The notes under the pieces were generated by a model. The model did no database searches, was not told the origin of the DNA, and was given only the letters and a program-made list of their open reading frames with translations. The translations under genes were made by a program, and so were the position numbers. Of a stretch of 44,256 bases of DNA, positions 23,536-32,136 are shown piece by piece. Positions within the stretch are counted from its first letter, which is position 1; each line of letters starts with the position of its first letter. Origin of the DNA: a virus; the IMG/VR virus record IMGVR_UViG_3300038678_000034, positions 1-44,256 of that record; one strand, written 5' to 3'.

Positions 23536-23823
23536 TTATCCTTCTGTCTCAGCAGTGAACGGTGTTACCCTGCCTATTAATTCAAAGTCTTTTCCTGCTT
23601 CTGATTCGTAGCGATACACTACTACTCTGCCTGTGCCTCTTACTCTTAAGCGAGTATCTACCACACTGTAAGGATAAGCATCCTCTATACCATTAACTTT
23701 AGCTAGTCGCAGAGTGCTATACTTAAATGCTTGCTGTGGTGTACTCCATTTACCAGAATTATTATCAATAGCAAAGTCAAATTTAGCTGTAAGTAAACAG
23801 CTATATGTGCTAGACACTTGCAT
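23536..23823 (-). CDS. Small tail-region protein (95 aa)
   Basis: Unrecognised beta-rich protein (FDFAIDNNSGKW, DTRLRVRGTGRVVVYRYESEAGKDFELIG). The C-terminal part resembles a bead of a beta-sandwich in nozzle proteins. It could therefore be a nozzle-domain protein or a tail-completion protein. AAGGAAAT precedes the ATG. Confidence 0.65.
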   Translation of the reverse strand: MQVSSTYSCLLTAKFDFAIDNNSGKWSTPQQAFKYSTLRLAKVNGIEDAYPYSVVDTRLRVRGTGRVVVYRYESEAGKDFELIGRVTPFTAETEG

Positions 23824-24854
23824 TATATTTCCTTAAATGTAATAGTTATACCACTACCTACAGCAGCTACTTTAGCCTCAGTCCATGTACCATCATCAGA
23901 TGGGTCTGTGTCTCTAACATAAGTGTCTATGAAATAATCACCTGCACCTGCTACATATTCTATATCATCACTAAACCTTGCACCTGCTACAATCAGTTCA
24001 TTCTTATGTCTTATTGTTCCTGCATCTGTACGCAGTGTAGCATTAGAACACTGTACACCAAAGATAATTCCCGGAGTTATAGACCTCTCAGCAAAGCTAT
24101 CATTGTTGTAATCCTCAGAAGCTCCTATTAATCCTGACTCCACATAGGTAGCTCCATCTACCAAGACCTCATCTACCATTTCAAAATTATCAAATAAAGA
24201 ATCACTAGGAGTCCAGTCATTAAGACTACCATCAGCATTTGCTGCCATAGTAGTTATACGTACATCACCTAAATAACCGTTGTTACTAGTACCCTCTGCA
24301 TTGAGTATATATAAATCATCTAATAGGTAACGTGGGGAGTTAGTACCATCATCTAATATCTGAAAGCCTGCTATATCATCTATAGCAGCTACAGTCGTAT
24401 CCCCTGTCACAGTAGCTACTACAGCTTCATCTACTCGTAGCTCTGCAATACCTCCTGTATTCTTAGCAGTATAATGTATCTCAATATAGCTCCACTGAGA
24501 TGTAGGTAAAGGTGTTACAGCAGAGTCTGATTGCCCTCCTGCATTAATAGACAATATACCCGCAGAAGTTATATTAACACTACATATAGTTGCTCCTGCT
24601 AAGTCTAGTATTCTCCACATAGACTCAGTAACCCCCGGAAATCCGGGAGGGAAATAAGCTATACCAATAAATATTTCATCCTGTATACCAAAACTAGTAG
24701 TATTGGTGCCTGCTCCATTTTGAAATTGCTTCTTAATTGCATTACCTCCGAAGCGCCCTGCTACATATGTAGGCATTTCGAGGCTACTTACTACCTGCCA
24801 TTTTAAGCGTATGTCGGTGTAATGGTCAAAGCCATCTATAAATAATAAAGACAT
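23823..24854 (-). CDS. Tail appendage with LamG/concanavalin-like domain (343 aa)
   Basis: Start set at 24854 with AAAGGAAT upstream; the frame reaches further to 24881. Residues 1-185 read like a jelly-roll carbohydrate-binding domain: LLFIDGFDHY, RFGGNAIKKQF, WSYIEIHYTAKNTGGIAELRVDE, and YLLDDLYILN with the conserved D-D-hydrophobic-Y. The second half is also beta-rich. It likely binds a host surface glycan. Placed right after the nozzle protein, whose end carries an unusual helical repeat. Confidence 0.7.
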   Translation of the reverse strand: MSLLFIDGFDHYTDIRLKWQVVSSLEMPTYVAGRFGGNAIKKQFQNGAGTNTTSFGIQDEIFIGIAYFPPGFPGVTESMWRILDLAGATICSVNITSAGILSINAGGQSDSAVTPLPTSQWSYIEIHYTAKNTGGIAELRVDEAVVATVTGDTTVAAIDDIAGFQILDDGTNSPRYLLDDLYILNAEGTSNNGYLGDVRITTMAANADGSLNDWTPSDSLFDNFEMVDEVLVDGATYVESGLIGASEDYNNDSFAERSITPGIIFGVQCSNATLRTDAGTIRHKNELIVAGARFSDDIEYVAGAGDYFIDTYVRDTDPSDDGTWTEAKVAAVGSGITITFKEI

Positions 24855-24855
24855 T

Positions 24856-27030
24856 TTAAATTCCTTTATGTAGTACTTCAAGTACTGATTGACTCAGCCT
24901 TAAATCTGATATAGGTCTATGTAAAACTTCTAATACAGACTGACTTAATCTTAATCCTGTACTAGTATAATAAAATGGAGGTAGTTCATAGTAACCACCT
25001 GATGCTAAGTTTTTACTAGTCTTACTAAAATAACTGTGTACGTGAGTAGGTCTACCCTTAGTGTGTATAGCTCCTAGGTTAAACTCAGCAAACTCAACAA
25101 AAGAGTCCATGGGCTTACCTACCCCTGCAGGGTCGAAGTCCCTCCAATCAGTAAAAGACCTATCATGGAAGGTAGAGAATGTCATCTTATAACCACTACT
25201 CAATGTAGAGAATGTTAAGGTAGCCGCCTTCAATGAACTAGTCTGAGCAGCATCAGTCTCAATATCTTGTGTTAATGTACTACCATCTGTTAATGTTACG
25301 GGGGTTAAATCTGATTCAGTTATAATTTCTGTAACTATAGTTCCTGCAGCTATGGGCTTAACTAAACTAAGTCCTACTATTTCAGGAAAATTATTATCAG
25401 TATCTTCAGCTACTGTATACTTATAAAATCCTTTAATATCCAAGTCTAGTATTAAAAACTTATTAAAGTTTCTGAGTGTCTGTGTATCATCTTTAGCTGT
25501 ATCTCTGTATGCCCAGTATATCTTACGTTGTTCTGGAATATATACCCCTACTGCTTTCTCTCTGGCAGATGCAGATATATTAATATAAAATTGTTGAATA
25601 CTGTTCTGTGTAATGTTAGTAGCAATAGCACTGTTAGCCTCGTCTAAGGCAATCTGCATAATACCTTCTACACCAAAATAATATAGTTGTCCTTCAGCTT
25701 GTACTACACTGGAAGCACTTAATGCTCCTGATGAATGTACTTTATCTAAACGAATACTAGTAGCTGTTACAGCACTACCTATCTCTGCTCCTGTGATATA
25801 CCATACGCCATTAGATGCTAATATGATTACGCCATTAGAGAATTCTTCCAGATGGAATACTTGTCCTACTCCCGGTATAGGTAGGAAGCCCCCATCAGTG
25901 GCTATAAGGTCATTAATTTCTGCTGCTGTAGGGTCAGCCTCTTGAAAACATTTAGCAGCTCTATCATCACTCAGGAGATTCTGAGAGTAGAATATACCAT
26001 TACCTCTGTTCTGTACAGCAGGAGAAGAGTAAAATACTCTACCCTGATGAAATGCTATAGCTTGAGGTCTAGTAGGAGTTATTTCACTACCTATACCTGC
26101 ACAGTTTGCTGCAGTATCATATTGTTTATTGAATGCATCAAGTATGAAGTGTCCTTTAGGTGCGGGGGTATTACCTAAGAAGTCTTCTATAATAAATTCA
26201 CGATTAAATTCTAAATCTCCTGAACTATTAACTACAATACCAACAGTCATTATATCTGAATTGCTGGGCCATGTATTACTATCTAAAGCGGGAGCACCTG
26301 CTCCTACTGTAAGTTCACATAGAGTGCCATCTAATTCTCCTATGGTTACTTTAAAGGGGAAAATCTCTATAGTTAAATCTATATAGCCAGCAAACTTTGC
26401 TATGTTTTCATCTGTCCATCCTTGGTTAAGCAAATTATAATAATGACTTTTAGTTAGTAATATAGGACGTTCATCAATAGCTAAGCCATCATCTAACCCA
26501 TCAAAATCTCTTTGTTGTATAGTGATAGTAGTTGCAGTGAAAGTAGTACCATCATAAGTAATCTTAAGAGGTTCTAAATATTCACTAACAAGAAACAAAC
26601 TACCTAATCCTGAAGACATTGCAATATTAGCTACTTCTAATTTAGCTGTATCTTTTGCATAAGGAGTTAAATCTAATTCCCCTAAGAAGTTAGCAGAGAC
26701 TGCACCAATCTGTGCATAGAACTGTAATATTAATCCTATCTGCTCCACCACAATATTAAGAGTACCTGAGTTAGATACAAACTCCCATAGATGTGTACTA
26801 AAGGCTTTAGTTTGAATGTCACCTTTAGCTAGTACACCTCCATTAATATCATTAAGTGCAAAGGATTGTTCTAAGTCAACCCCCGGTCTACGTCTAACAC
26901 TACCATCAGTATCTATAATACAATTATCAATATCAATAGCTGCTTCCTGAGGAAAGCCTACAGGAGTAAACTCAGTGACAAAGCCACGGGTGACTTGTAT
27001 CTTAGTATCAACAGCTTTTTGTCTAGCCAT
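24856..27030 (-). CDS. Tail nozzle / stabilisation protein (gp12-like, 724 aa)
   Basis: Forms the tail tube end. N-terminus RGFVTEFTPVGFPQEAAIDIDNC, then DGSVRRRPGVD, is the diagnostic start of podoviral nozzle proteins (IDxDNCxxxxDGxxxRRPG). Beta-propeller-like middle: RPQAIAFHQGRVFYSS, GVWYITGAEIG. Close in size to T7 gp12 (794). The C-terminus has two copies of a 12-residue repeat (693-704 and 710-721) that is absent from T7 gp12. AGGAGCTATC precedes the ATG. Confidence 0.85.
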   Translation of the reverse strand: MARQKAVDTKIQVTRGFVTEFTPVGFPQEAAIDIDNCIIDTDGSVRRRPGVDLEQSFALNDINGGVLAKGDIQTKAFSTHLWEFVSNSGTLNIVVEQIGLILQFYAQIGAVSANFLGELDLTPYAKDTAKLEVANIAMSSGLGSLFLVSEYLEPLKITYDGTTFTATTITIQQRDFDGLDDGLAIDERPILLTKSHYYNLLNQGWTDENIAKFAGYIDLTIEIFPFKVTIGELDGTLCELTVGAGAPALDSNTWPSNSDIMTVGIVVNSSGDLEFNREFIIEDFLGNTPAPKGHFILDAFNKQYDTAANCAGIGSEITPTRPQAIAFHQGRVFYSSPAVQNRGNGIFYSQNLLSDDRAAKCFQEADPTAAEINDLIATDGGFLPIPGVGQVFHLEEFSNGVIILASNGVWYITGAEIGSAVTATSIRLDKVHSSGALSASSVVQAEGQLYYFGVEGIMQIALDEANSAIATNITQNSIQQFYINISASAREKAVGVYIPEQRKIYWAYRDTAKDDTQTLRNFNKFLILDLDIKGFYKYTVAEDTDNNFPEIVGLSLVKPIAAGTIVTEIITESDLTPVTLTDGSTLTQDIETDAAQTSSLKAATLTFSTLSSGYKMTFSTFHDRSFTDWRDFDPAGVGKPMDSFVEFAEFNLGAIHTKGRPTHVHSYFSKTSKNLASGGYYELPPFYYTSTGLRLSQSVLEVLHRPISDLRLSQSVLEVLHKGI
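24868..24954 (-). repeat. Two copies of LRLSQSVLEVLH at the nozzle C-terminus
   Basis: Residues 693-704 and 710-721 of the nozzle protein are identical (12 of 12). They lie at 24919-24954 and 24868-24903, 17 residues apart, linked by RPISD. The two DNA copies differ at many third positions, so the protein sequence, not the DNA, is conserved. Amphipathic repeats of this (RLSQxVVEVL) type occur at the ends of other phage tail and head proteins. Confidence 0.9.
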
Positions 27031-27038
27031 GATAGCTC

Positions 27039-27755
27039 CTAATAATCACTATTGGTAATAGCACGTATATACCATCCATGTACTCTGACAGTATCTGTAG
27101 TTCCTGTATCAGAACGTACTTGTATCTTATGTACTCCGTCACGTACACCTGCACTACCAATAAAGAGGGAATAAAATCTTATTAGCTTAGCTGCTGTAAC
27201 TGCAGTTTTAAAGTTTTGACGTATTAGTAATAAAGGGAAGTTAATATCTATAGGAGCAGTATCCATATCAAGCTGCACTTCAATTTCATGGTTAGCCCCT
27301 GTAGTAGTTATATCTAAATCTATACGTATGTCTACAGTATCTCCTATCTTTAAATCACTGAAGTCAAAAGAGGATGTACCAACATTCCATAAGTTACCTA
27401 CCTCAGGTAAATCAAAAGTAGTATCTGTTTGAGCACTAGCTCCATCATCAGTCATGTCCACAAAAGTAGCAGTAGGAGTTAAGGTTATAGGTGTAGTGGC
27501 TGTAGCAACATCTCCATAATTAGACCAGCCCATACGACAAGAAGTTTTAGCAACTACTAATCCAGATGCAGCTACACCTATCTGTCCATCTGCAGCTCCT
27601 GTTGCTAACTCCGTAAAGTCCAGTTTACGTACTTCAGATGTACCATCTCCTTTACTTACAACTACTTCACCTATATCACCAGCACCTCCTGTAGAAGCAC
27701 TCATACCTTTAGGTTCATGTAACTCCACCCCAGTTAGGGCATTATGTAGAGTCAT
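27039..27755 (-). CDS. Virion beta-rich protein with LHEPKG start (238 aa)
   Basis: N-terminus HNALTGVELHEPKG is a recurrent start of phage head-decoration or fibre proteins. Residues 30-70 hold a Gly/Asp-rich linker (KLDFTELATGAADGQIGVA). The C-terminal 120 residues form a beta-sandwich (DLKIGDTVDIRIDLDITT; VRDGVHKIQVRS; VRVHGWYIRA) like TNF-type jelly rolls. It probably decorates the capsid or forms a short fibre. Downstream of the coat-protein terminator, so expected at lower levels. Confidence 0.7.
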   Translation of the reverse strand: MTLHNALTGVELHEPKGMSASTGGAGDIGEVVVSKGDGTSEVRKLDFTELATGAADGQIGVAASGLVVAKTSCRMGWSNYGDVATATTPITLTPTATFVDMTDDGASAQTDTTFDLPEVGNLWNVGTSSFDFSDLKIGDTVDIRIDLDITTTGANHEIEVQLDMDTAPIDINFPLLLIRQNFKTAVTAAKLIRFYSLFIGSAGVRDGVHKIQVRSDTGTTDTVRVHGWYIRAITNSDY

Positions 27756-27771
27756 AATTTATCCTTATAAA

Positions 27772-27795
27772 TAAAAAGGGGAGCACAAGGCTCCC
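27772..27795 (-). terminator. Terminator after coat and decoration genes
   Basis: On the minus strand GGGAGC, loop CTTGT, GCTCCC (stem 27779-27784 with 27790-27795), followed by C and TTTTT (27777-27773). It follows the stop of the 27828 gene and precedes the 27039 gene. T7-like phages have a similar terminator after the major coat gene that gives high coat and lower tail expression. Confidence 0.85.
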
Positions 27796-27827
27796 GATTT
27801 AAACTAAGTCCTTGCATGGAGCTTATC

Positions 27828-28334
27828 CTATGCGCGGTCTAATAACTCTCTATACTTAATTTCTAACACAGCTTTACCAGCAGTGTAAGTACCTGTAGCT
27901 GCAACTACAACTTGTCCAGCTGCTGTACCAATGCCTACTAGTAAACCTACTAGAGCACCATCACATACTACACTATCACCAATAGCATCCATCTCAGTTA
28001 GAGCTAGAGCAGAACCACTAATACCATCTGCATCAATAGTAGTACCATCTGCTTCTTCTAAGCCAATTAGGTAGGATGTACCACCAGCGAAGGCTGTAAT
28101 TACGCGAAGAGATACACTATCAATGTAGCAGTTAGCAGGTAGTCGAAGGTTAGCTTCATCTAAACTAGCCACAGGCAAGTCGTCAAAGCTAAAGGTTACT
28201 GCTAATGTATTAATGCCATCAGTACCAGCATATTTACTTGGTAAAACATCTTCTATTTCACGAGCACCATAGTGAGTAGCTGCTCTACGGCTGCTGCCAC
28301 CAGAGGCACCAGTTGTAATACTTATACGAGTCAT
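27828..28334 (-). CDS. Capsid decoration-type protein (168 aa)
   Basis: Directly downstream of the major coat gene. Opening with YGAREIEDVLP, it has TFSFDDLP, LRLPANCYIDSVSLRVITAF, then AGGTSYLIGLEEADGTTID and ATGTYTAGKAVLEIKY. That organisation is typical of beta-sandwich decoration proteins in marine podoviruses. AGGAGATTAGT precedes the ATG. The exact role is inferred from position. Confidence 0.7.
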   Translation of the reverse strand: MTRISITTGASGGSSRRAATHYGAREIEDVLPSKYAGTDGINTLAVTFSFDDLPVASLDEANLRLPANCYIDSVSLRVITAFAGGTSYLIGLEEADGTTIDADGISGSALALTEMDAIGDSVVCDGALVGLLVGIGTAAGQVVVAATGTYTAGKAVLEIKYRELLDRA

Positions 28335-28343
28335 ACTAATCTC

Positions 28344-29294
28344 CTAAGATACTTGGTCGGTGTCACTAGCAATAACTACTAGATTTTCATCACGAACTAA
28401 ACCAGAACCCCAACGAGCAGTGGTATCCACTTCAGTTTGTTTTAACTTGTTGTTCCATTCAGAAACTAACATAGGCTTACGTCTCCATGCTAATACAAAT
28501 GGTGCCAAAGCAGGACGTGCTAATGACATAAACAGATTTGCTTTACCTGCTGCAGTAGTAACACCATCAATAGTTTCATTCATTGTTGGAAGTAAGTTAG
28601 ATTCAAATACATCAAATCCATATACATTCTTAATGAAGCGGAAGTTCTGGTCGATACCACTTTCAATGATACCTTCCCAGTGAGGGTTGTTACTAACGTT
28701 AACTAAGTTAGTGGAAGTCTCTAATGCAAAAGCAACAGATGGGTCCACAATAGAAATTAAGTTAGTTGTAGGTACTTTAGCTTTAAGTAAAGAATACTTA
28801 GCAAAAGCAAAATCCTGTGGTTCCATAACTTCGTTAGTACCACCAGCAATCTTCCGATGAGCAACACCGTTAATGTTGTTTAAGTCGTCAGTGCCGTTAA
28901 ATTGCTGCATAGCTAAAGCTAATGTGTCAGTTTCAAATCGTTCCATGATAGCCTGAGCCTGTTCAATAGGGATAGATGCAATGGCTTCTGCAGCCCACAT
29001 GCTATCTTCCATTAAAACTTGACTAAGACTGTTAGCTGCAATTACAGGAGCATTCATTGTGATAGTGGTTTCACCAGTATCTAATGCATCAAATGTAACT
29101 TCAGCTCCTTCAGGAAGGTCACGCACAATAGGCGTACCAATAGATGGCATAGTAAATGCTGTACCATCTGGAAAATCTACTTGGCGAACAAAAGGAACGC
29201 CCAATAGAGTCTCATGTAAAATCTCTTCCAACTGGATTTGCCATAACTCGGAACGAATTATACTATCGGAGTTGGATGTAGTATTACCAGACAT
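28344..29294 (-). CDS. Major capsid protein
   Basis: 316 residues with HK97/P22-type coat features: helical N-arm (SELWQIQLEEILHE), an E-loop/P-domain segment (DFPDGTAFTMPSIGTPIVRDLPEG), MERFETDTLALAMQQF, and C-terminal RKPMLVSEWNNKLKQTEVDTTARWG. It lies between scaffold (29304) and decoration (27828) genes, and is followed by the strong terminator after the next gene. AGGAATTTATT before the ATG. No internal frameshift is needed for the full frame. Confidence 0.92.
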   Translation of the reverse strand: MSGNTTSNSDSIIRSELWQIQLEEILHETLLGVPFVRQVDFPDGTAFTMPSIGTPIVRDLPEGAEVTFDALDTGETTITMNAPVIAANSLSQVLMEDSMWAAEAIASIPIEQAQAIMERFETDTLALAMQQFNGTDDLNNINGVAHRKIAGGTNEVMEPQDFAFAKYSLLKAKVPTTNLISIVDPSVAFALETSTNLVNVSNNPHWEGIIESGIDQNFRFIKNVYGFDVFESNLLPTMNETIDGVTTAAGKANLFMSLARPALAPFVLAWRRKPMLVSEWNNKLKQTEVDTTARWGSGLVRDENLVVIASDTDQVS

Positions 29295-29303
29295 AATAAA
29301 TTC

Positions 29304-30038
29304 CTATTTATTATAGAACTTATCACCAAGCTTTAATGCTTGATTCATTTCTAATTCAAATTTCTTCTCTCGTGACATACCACCTTTCTTATAAAGGTCT
29401 TGAATACCTTGGTAGTTTAACTCTCCATTAACGGAAGTGTCAGGCTTACCAAAGCCACTGGTATGTGTACTTGGTGGTAGGCTGCTATGCTGCTGATTAG
29501 GTTGTCCCTGTCCAGTACATAAACGAATAACTGCTTCAGGGGAGGTCTTAGATAGTTCATCTAAGTCTACACCTAAGTCTTTACCTACTTTGGAATACAC
29601 TTCATTAGCTCGTGTACCTAGTGCCTCACTTAAGGCGTTAGTGACTAATTCTGTATTAGTAACTGATTGCTGGTTACGAGTTTGTAATGCTAGTGCTTCC
29701 TGTACAGTCTTATTAATATCAACTTCACTAGAGCCGGGGGCTGGCGGGTCTGCTGGCTTAAGGTCATCATCTGGTTTAGGAGTATTACTTTGTCCTGCTT
29801 TAATTGCAGCTAGTATATCGTCTATACTTGTCTGCTTTGCTTGAGTATCTTTAAAGGTGGTTGCCTCTTGCTCAAGCGTAGTAATGTGAGATTGACTATG
29901 TACCATAGCCTTAGCTAGTTCTTCAGCAGAAGCATATTTAGCTCCATCTCCTACTAAAAGTTTTAGTGCATCTTCACCTGATAATTCCGGTGGGTTATTA
30001 GAATTATCATTATTATTACTAAATAAACTATTACTCAT
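29304..30038 (-). CDS. Scaffolding protein (244 aa)
   Basis: Acidic, Gln/Ser/Pro-rich, helical protein directly before the coat gene, as scaffolds are. Start at 30038, where AGGAG sits 6 bases upstream. Poly-Asn/Ser start (FSNNNDNSNNPP), a helical zone (EELAKAMVHSQSHITTLEQE), then PKPDDDLKPADPPAP linker, and a basic C-terminal helix (REKKFELEMNQALKLGDK) suitable for coat binding. Expected to leave or be degraded during maturation. Confidence 0.85.
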   Translation of the reverse strand: MSNSLFSNNNDNSNNPPELSGEDALKLLVGDGAKYASAEELAKAMVHSQSHITTLEQEATTFKDTQAKQTSIDDILAAIKAGQSNTPKPDDDLKPADPPAPGSSEVDINKTVQEALALQTRNQQSVTNTELVTNALSEALGTRANEVYSKVGKDLGVDLDELSKTSPEAVIRLCTGQGQPNQQHSSLPPSTHTSGFGKPDTSVNGELNYQGIQDLYKKGGMSREKKFELEMNQALKLGDKFYNK

Positions 30039-30342
30039 TATAGTCTCCTGATTGGTCATCGTCAAGTACTTTCGTTTCTTCTGTCAACAAACGAATTAGT
30101 TTAAGGGTGTTTGCTCGTTCCGCTAATTTAAAAGCTACATAGCGGTCAGAGCCTTCATTTTGATATAAAGCCTTAGGGTTTTCAAGTACTTTATCTATTT
30201 TAGATACTTCATGGTTTAAATAATCTACAATACATTTTATCACAGCGTCACTATTATTAAATGCTTCAGCTGTATTCTTTAAATCTCTAGGAGTTAATTG
30301 TTGTAAACTCTCTAGTAGTTTTACTAAACGAATGGTCTTCAT
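30031..30342 (-). CDS. Small protein between portal and scaffold (103 aa)
   Basis: Unrecognised, helical throughout (IRLVKLLESLQQLTPRDLKN; DYLNHEVSKIDKVLEN), with an acidic end VLDDDQSGDYNE. Preceded by GAGGAAT. It overlaps the scaffold gene by 8 bases. T7-like phages often carry a small gene here with head-assembly functions, but no homologue is recognised. Confidence 0.7.
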   Translation of the reverse strand: MKTIRLVKLLESLQQLTPRDLKNTAEAFNNSDAVIKCIVDYLNHEVSKIDKVLENPKALYQNEGSDRYVAFKLAERANTLKLIRLLTEETKVLDDDQSGDYNE

Positions 30343-30345
30343 TTA

Positions 30346-32136
30346 TTATTCCTCTCCATCTTCCTCTATAGGTTCCTGAGCATTCACGGCATCTACTTCT
30401 TGTACTGCTTGTGTTGATTGATTAACCATTTGCTGTGATTGTGCATCTTCTTGAATACCGATGTTAGGCACAAACAATTGTAATTCTTTAAGGTCTGCTA
30501 AGTCCTCTAATGCTACAGCTAATTTAGTTCTAGATGTATGTGGTTTAATAAGTTCAAATGCGGGAGTATTAAATATACCTAATAAGTTCTGTAAAGCATT
30601 TGCTTTCTCTGCAAACATACGACTACCACGAGCACGTAATATACCACTGATGTTAAGGTCTGACTTGCTTACAGCTAAGAACTGCTGAGTATTAAACTCA
30701 GTACTCTCAGTGGAAACTAAATCAGTTTCACCCATATTATCTAATGCTAATTCGACCATGTCATTTAAGATAGGTTCAATAAACTCACGTTCAAATTTAT
30801 TAGTCTTAGTTCTAAATATTCTGTTAGCTCCATTATCTAAGAACTGTACTTCAAACTTAGTCTTCTCCCCCGGGGTGCGGAAGCCTGAAGAGTTACGGGG
30901 ACTACCTGCCATCTCTTCCATAGTTCCCATAGTGTTAGCCATCTGTGAGTCAGCAGTGAGTACTTTAGCATCTAGGCTTAGCTCAGTAACATCCCCATTC
31001 TCATCCACTACATAGCGACCACCGGGTGCTCCTCGTGTACCATAGAACTCAACATCTCCTTTCTCTACTAGGGGTGGATTAATAATTCTATCAAAGGCAT
31101 CAGCTCTTTGATTCTCAAGCTTATCCAGTTTATACTGCATGCCTACTAGTCTAGCTAAAGGAGACATACCCATTAGATTATTAGGACGGTCTTCCCATCC
31201 TGAATAATAAATATATTGGCTACCATTGCGAGAACGAATAGGGTCCATACTTATTACTTTTCTACGGTCAGCTACAATAATCTTATGATTCTGTAAGTAC
31301 TCTCCACTCTGAAGAGAATAGAAATCTCCATAGAATTCTAATATCTCGACAGTATCTCCTTGCATATAGTTTAATAAATCACCAAAGCCTGCTTTACTAA
31401 GAGCCTCAGACTTCCAGTCAATACCACTCTGCCCTCCTGTGATTCCAGAACTACGGACAAACTGTCTAGTAGTACGCATCTCTTCTAGCATCTCATGAGT
31501 GAAGGGAGTATTAGCATCCTCATCAAGTAGCCTACGTATATCACCTAAGCCATAAGTCTTACGAATAATCTTACGTGCTTTAGCAAACGTAGAAGCTGTC
31601 ACATCAAACACTATATCTTCAGGATTAATTCTCTCAAGTACAGGACCTTGATATAACATCTTCTCATGACCATTGATATCTTCATAAGTTTCTGTTATAT
31701 ACCTCTGCTGGGCAAATGTAGCCCCATCATCAATCCAATCAATAAGATTCTTATTAAGAATTCCTTCATAGTCTTTACGTCTAAGCTTAGTACGAACATA
31801 GGCTTCTACTACATCCTTGCTACTCTTGGCAGAAGCATCTTCATTGAATGCCTCAAACTGTGCCCAGTTAGGATTGCTAAATAAATGAGCATTGTAGTTA
31901 GCTTGTAAGTTCATTGCTATTTGTGATAGCTTAGGAACTGTAGTTGAATTCTTAAATCCTACTTGGTTTAATTCAGTGGTACGGGTGGATGTAGCATACT
32001 TATAATTCCGTATCTCTATCATCTCAGCTTCCCAAGAACTACGAGCAGTCTTAAATGTATCCCATAGGATACTAATCTCATTTGCCATAGTCTCGGGTGT
32101 TAGTAGCTGCACTATTGCATGTGCATCAGTTGTCAT
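30346..32136 (-). CDS. Portal protein (head-tail connector)
   Basis: Forms the dodecameric ring at the packaging vertex. 596 residues starting at 32136, six bases after GGAGG. Has the podoviral start (LWDTFKTARSSWEAEMIEIR), AMNLQANYNAHLF, NLIDWIDDGATFAQQ, ERINPEDIVFD, then GMSPLARLVGMQYKLDKLENQRADAFDRI, the helix region of portals, and a low-complexity acidic end. Placed downstream of the large terminase gene. Confidence 0.92.
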   Translation of the reverse strand: MTTDAHAIVQLLTPETMANEISILWDTFKTARSSWEAEMIEIRNYKYATSTRTTELNQVGFKNSTTVPKLSQIAMNLQANYNAHLFSNPNWAQFEAFNEDASAKSSKDVVEAYVRTKLRRKDYEGILNKNLIDWIDDGATFAQQRYITETYEDINGHEKMLYQGPVLERINPEDIVFDVTASTFAKARKIIRKTYGLGDIRRLLDEDANTPFTHEMLEEMRTTRQFVRSSGITGGQSGIDWKSEALSKAGFGDLLNYMQGDTVEILEFYGDFYSLQSGEYLQNHKIIVADRRKVISMDPIRSRNGSQYIYYSGWEDRPNNLMGMSPLARLVGMQYKLDKLENQRADAFDRIINPPLVEKGDVEFYGTRGAPGGRYVVDENGDVTELSLDAKVLTADSQMANTMGTMEEMAGSPRNSSGFRTPGEKTKFEVQFLDNGANRIFRTKTNKFEREFIEPILNDMVELALDNMGETDLVSTESTEFNTQQFLAVSKSDLNISGILRARGSRMFAEKANALQNLLGIFNTPAFELIKPHTSRTKLAVALEDLADLKELQLFVPNIGIQEDAQSQQMVNQSTQAVQEVDAVNAQEPIEEDGEE

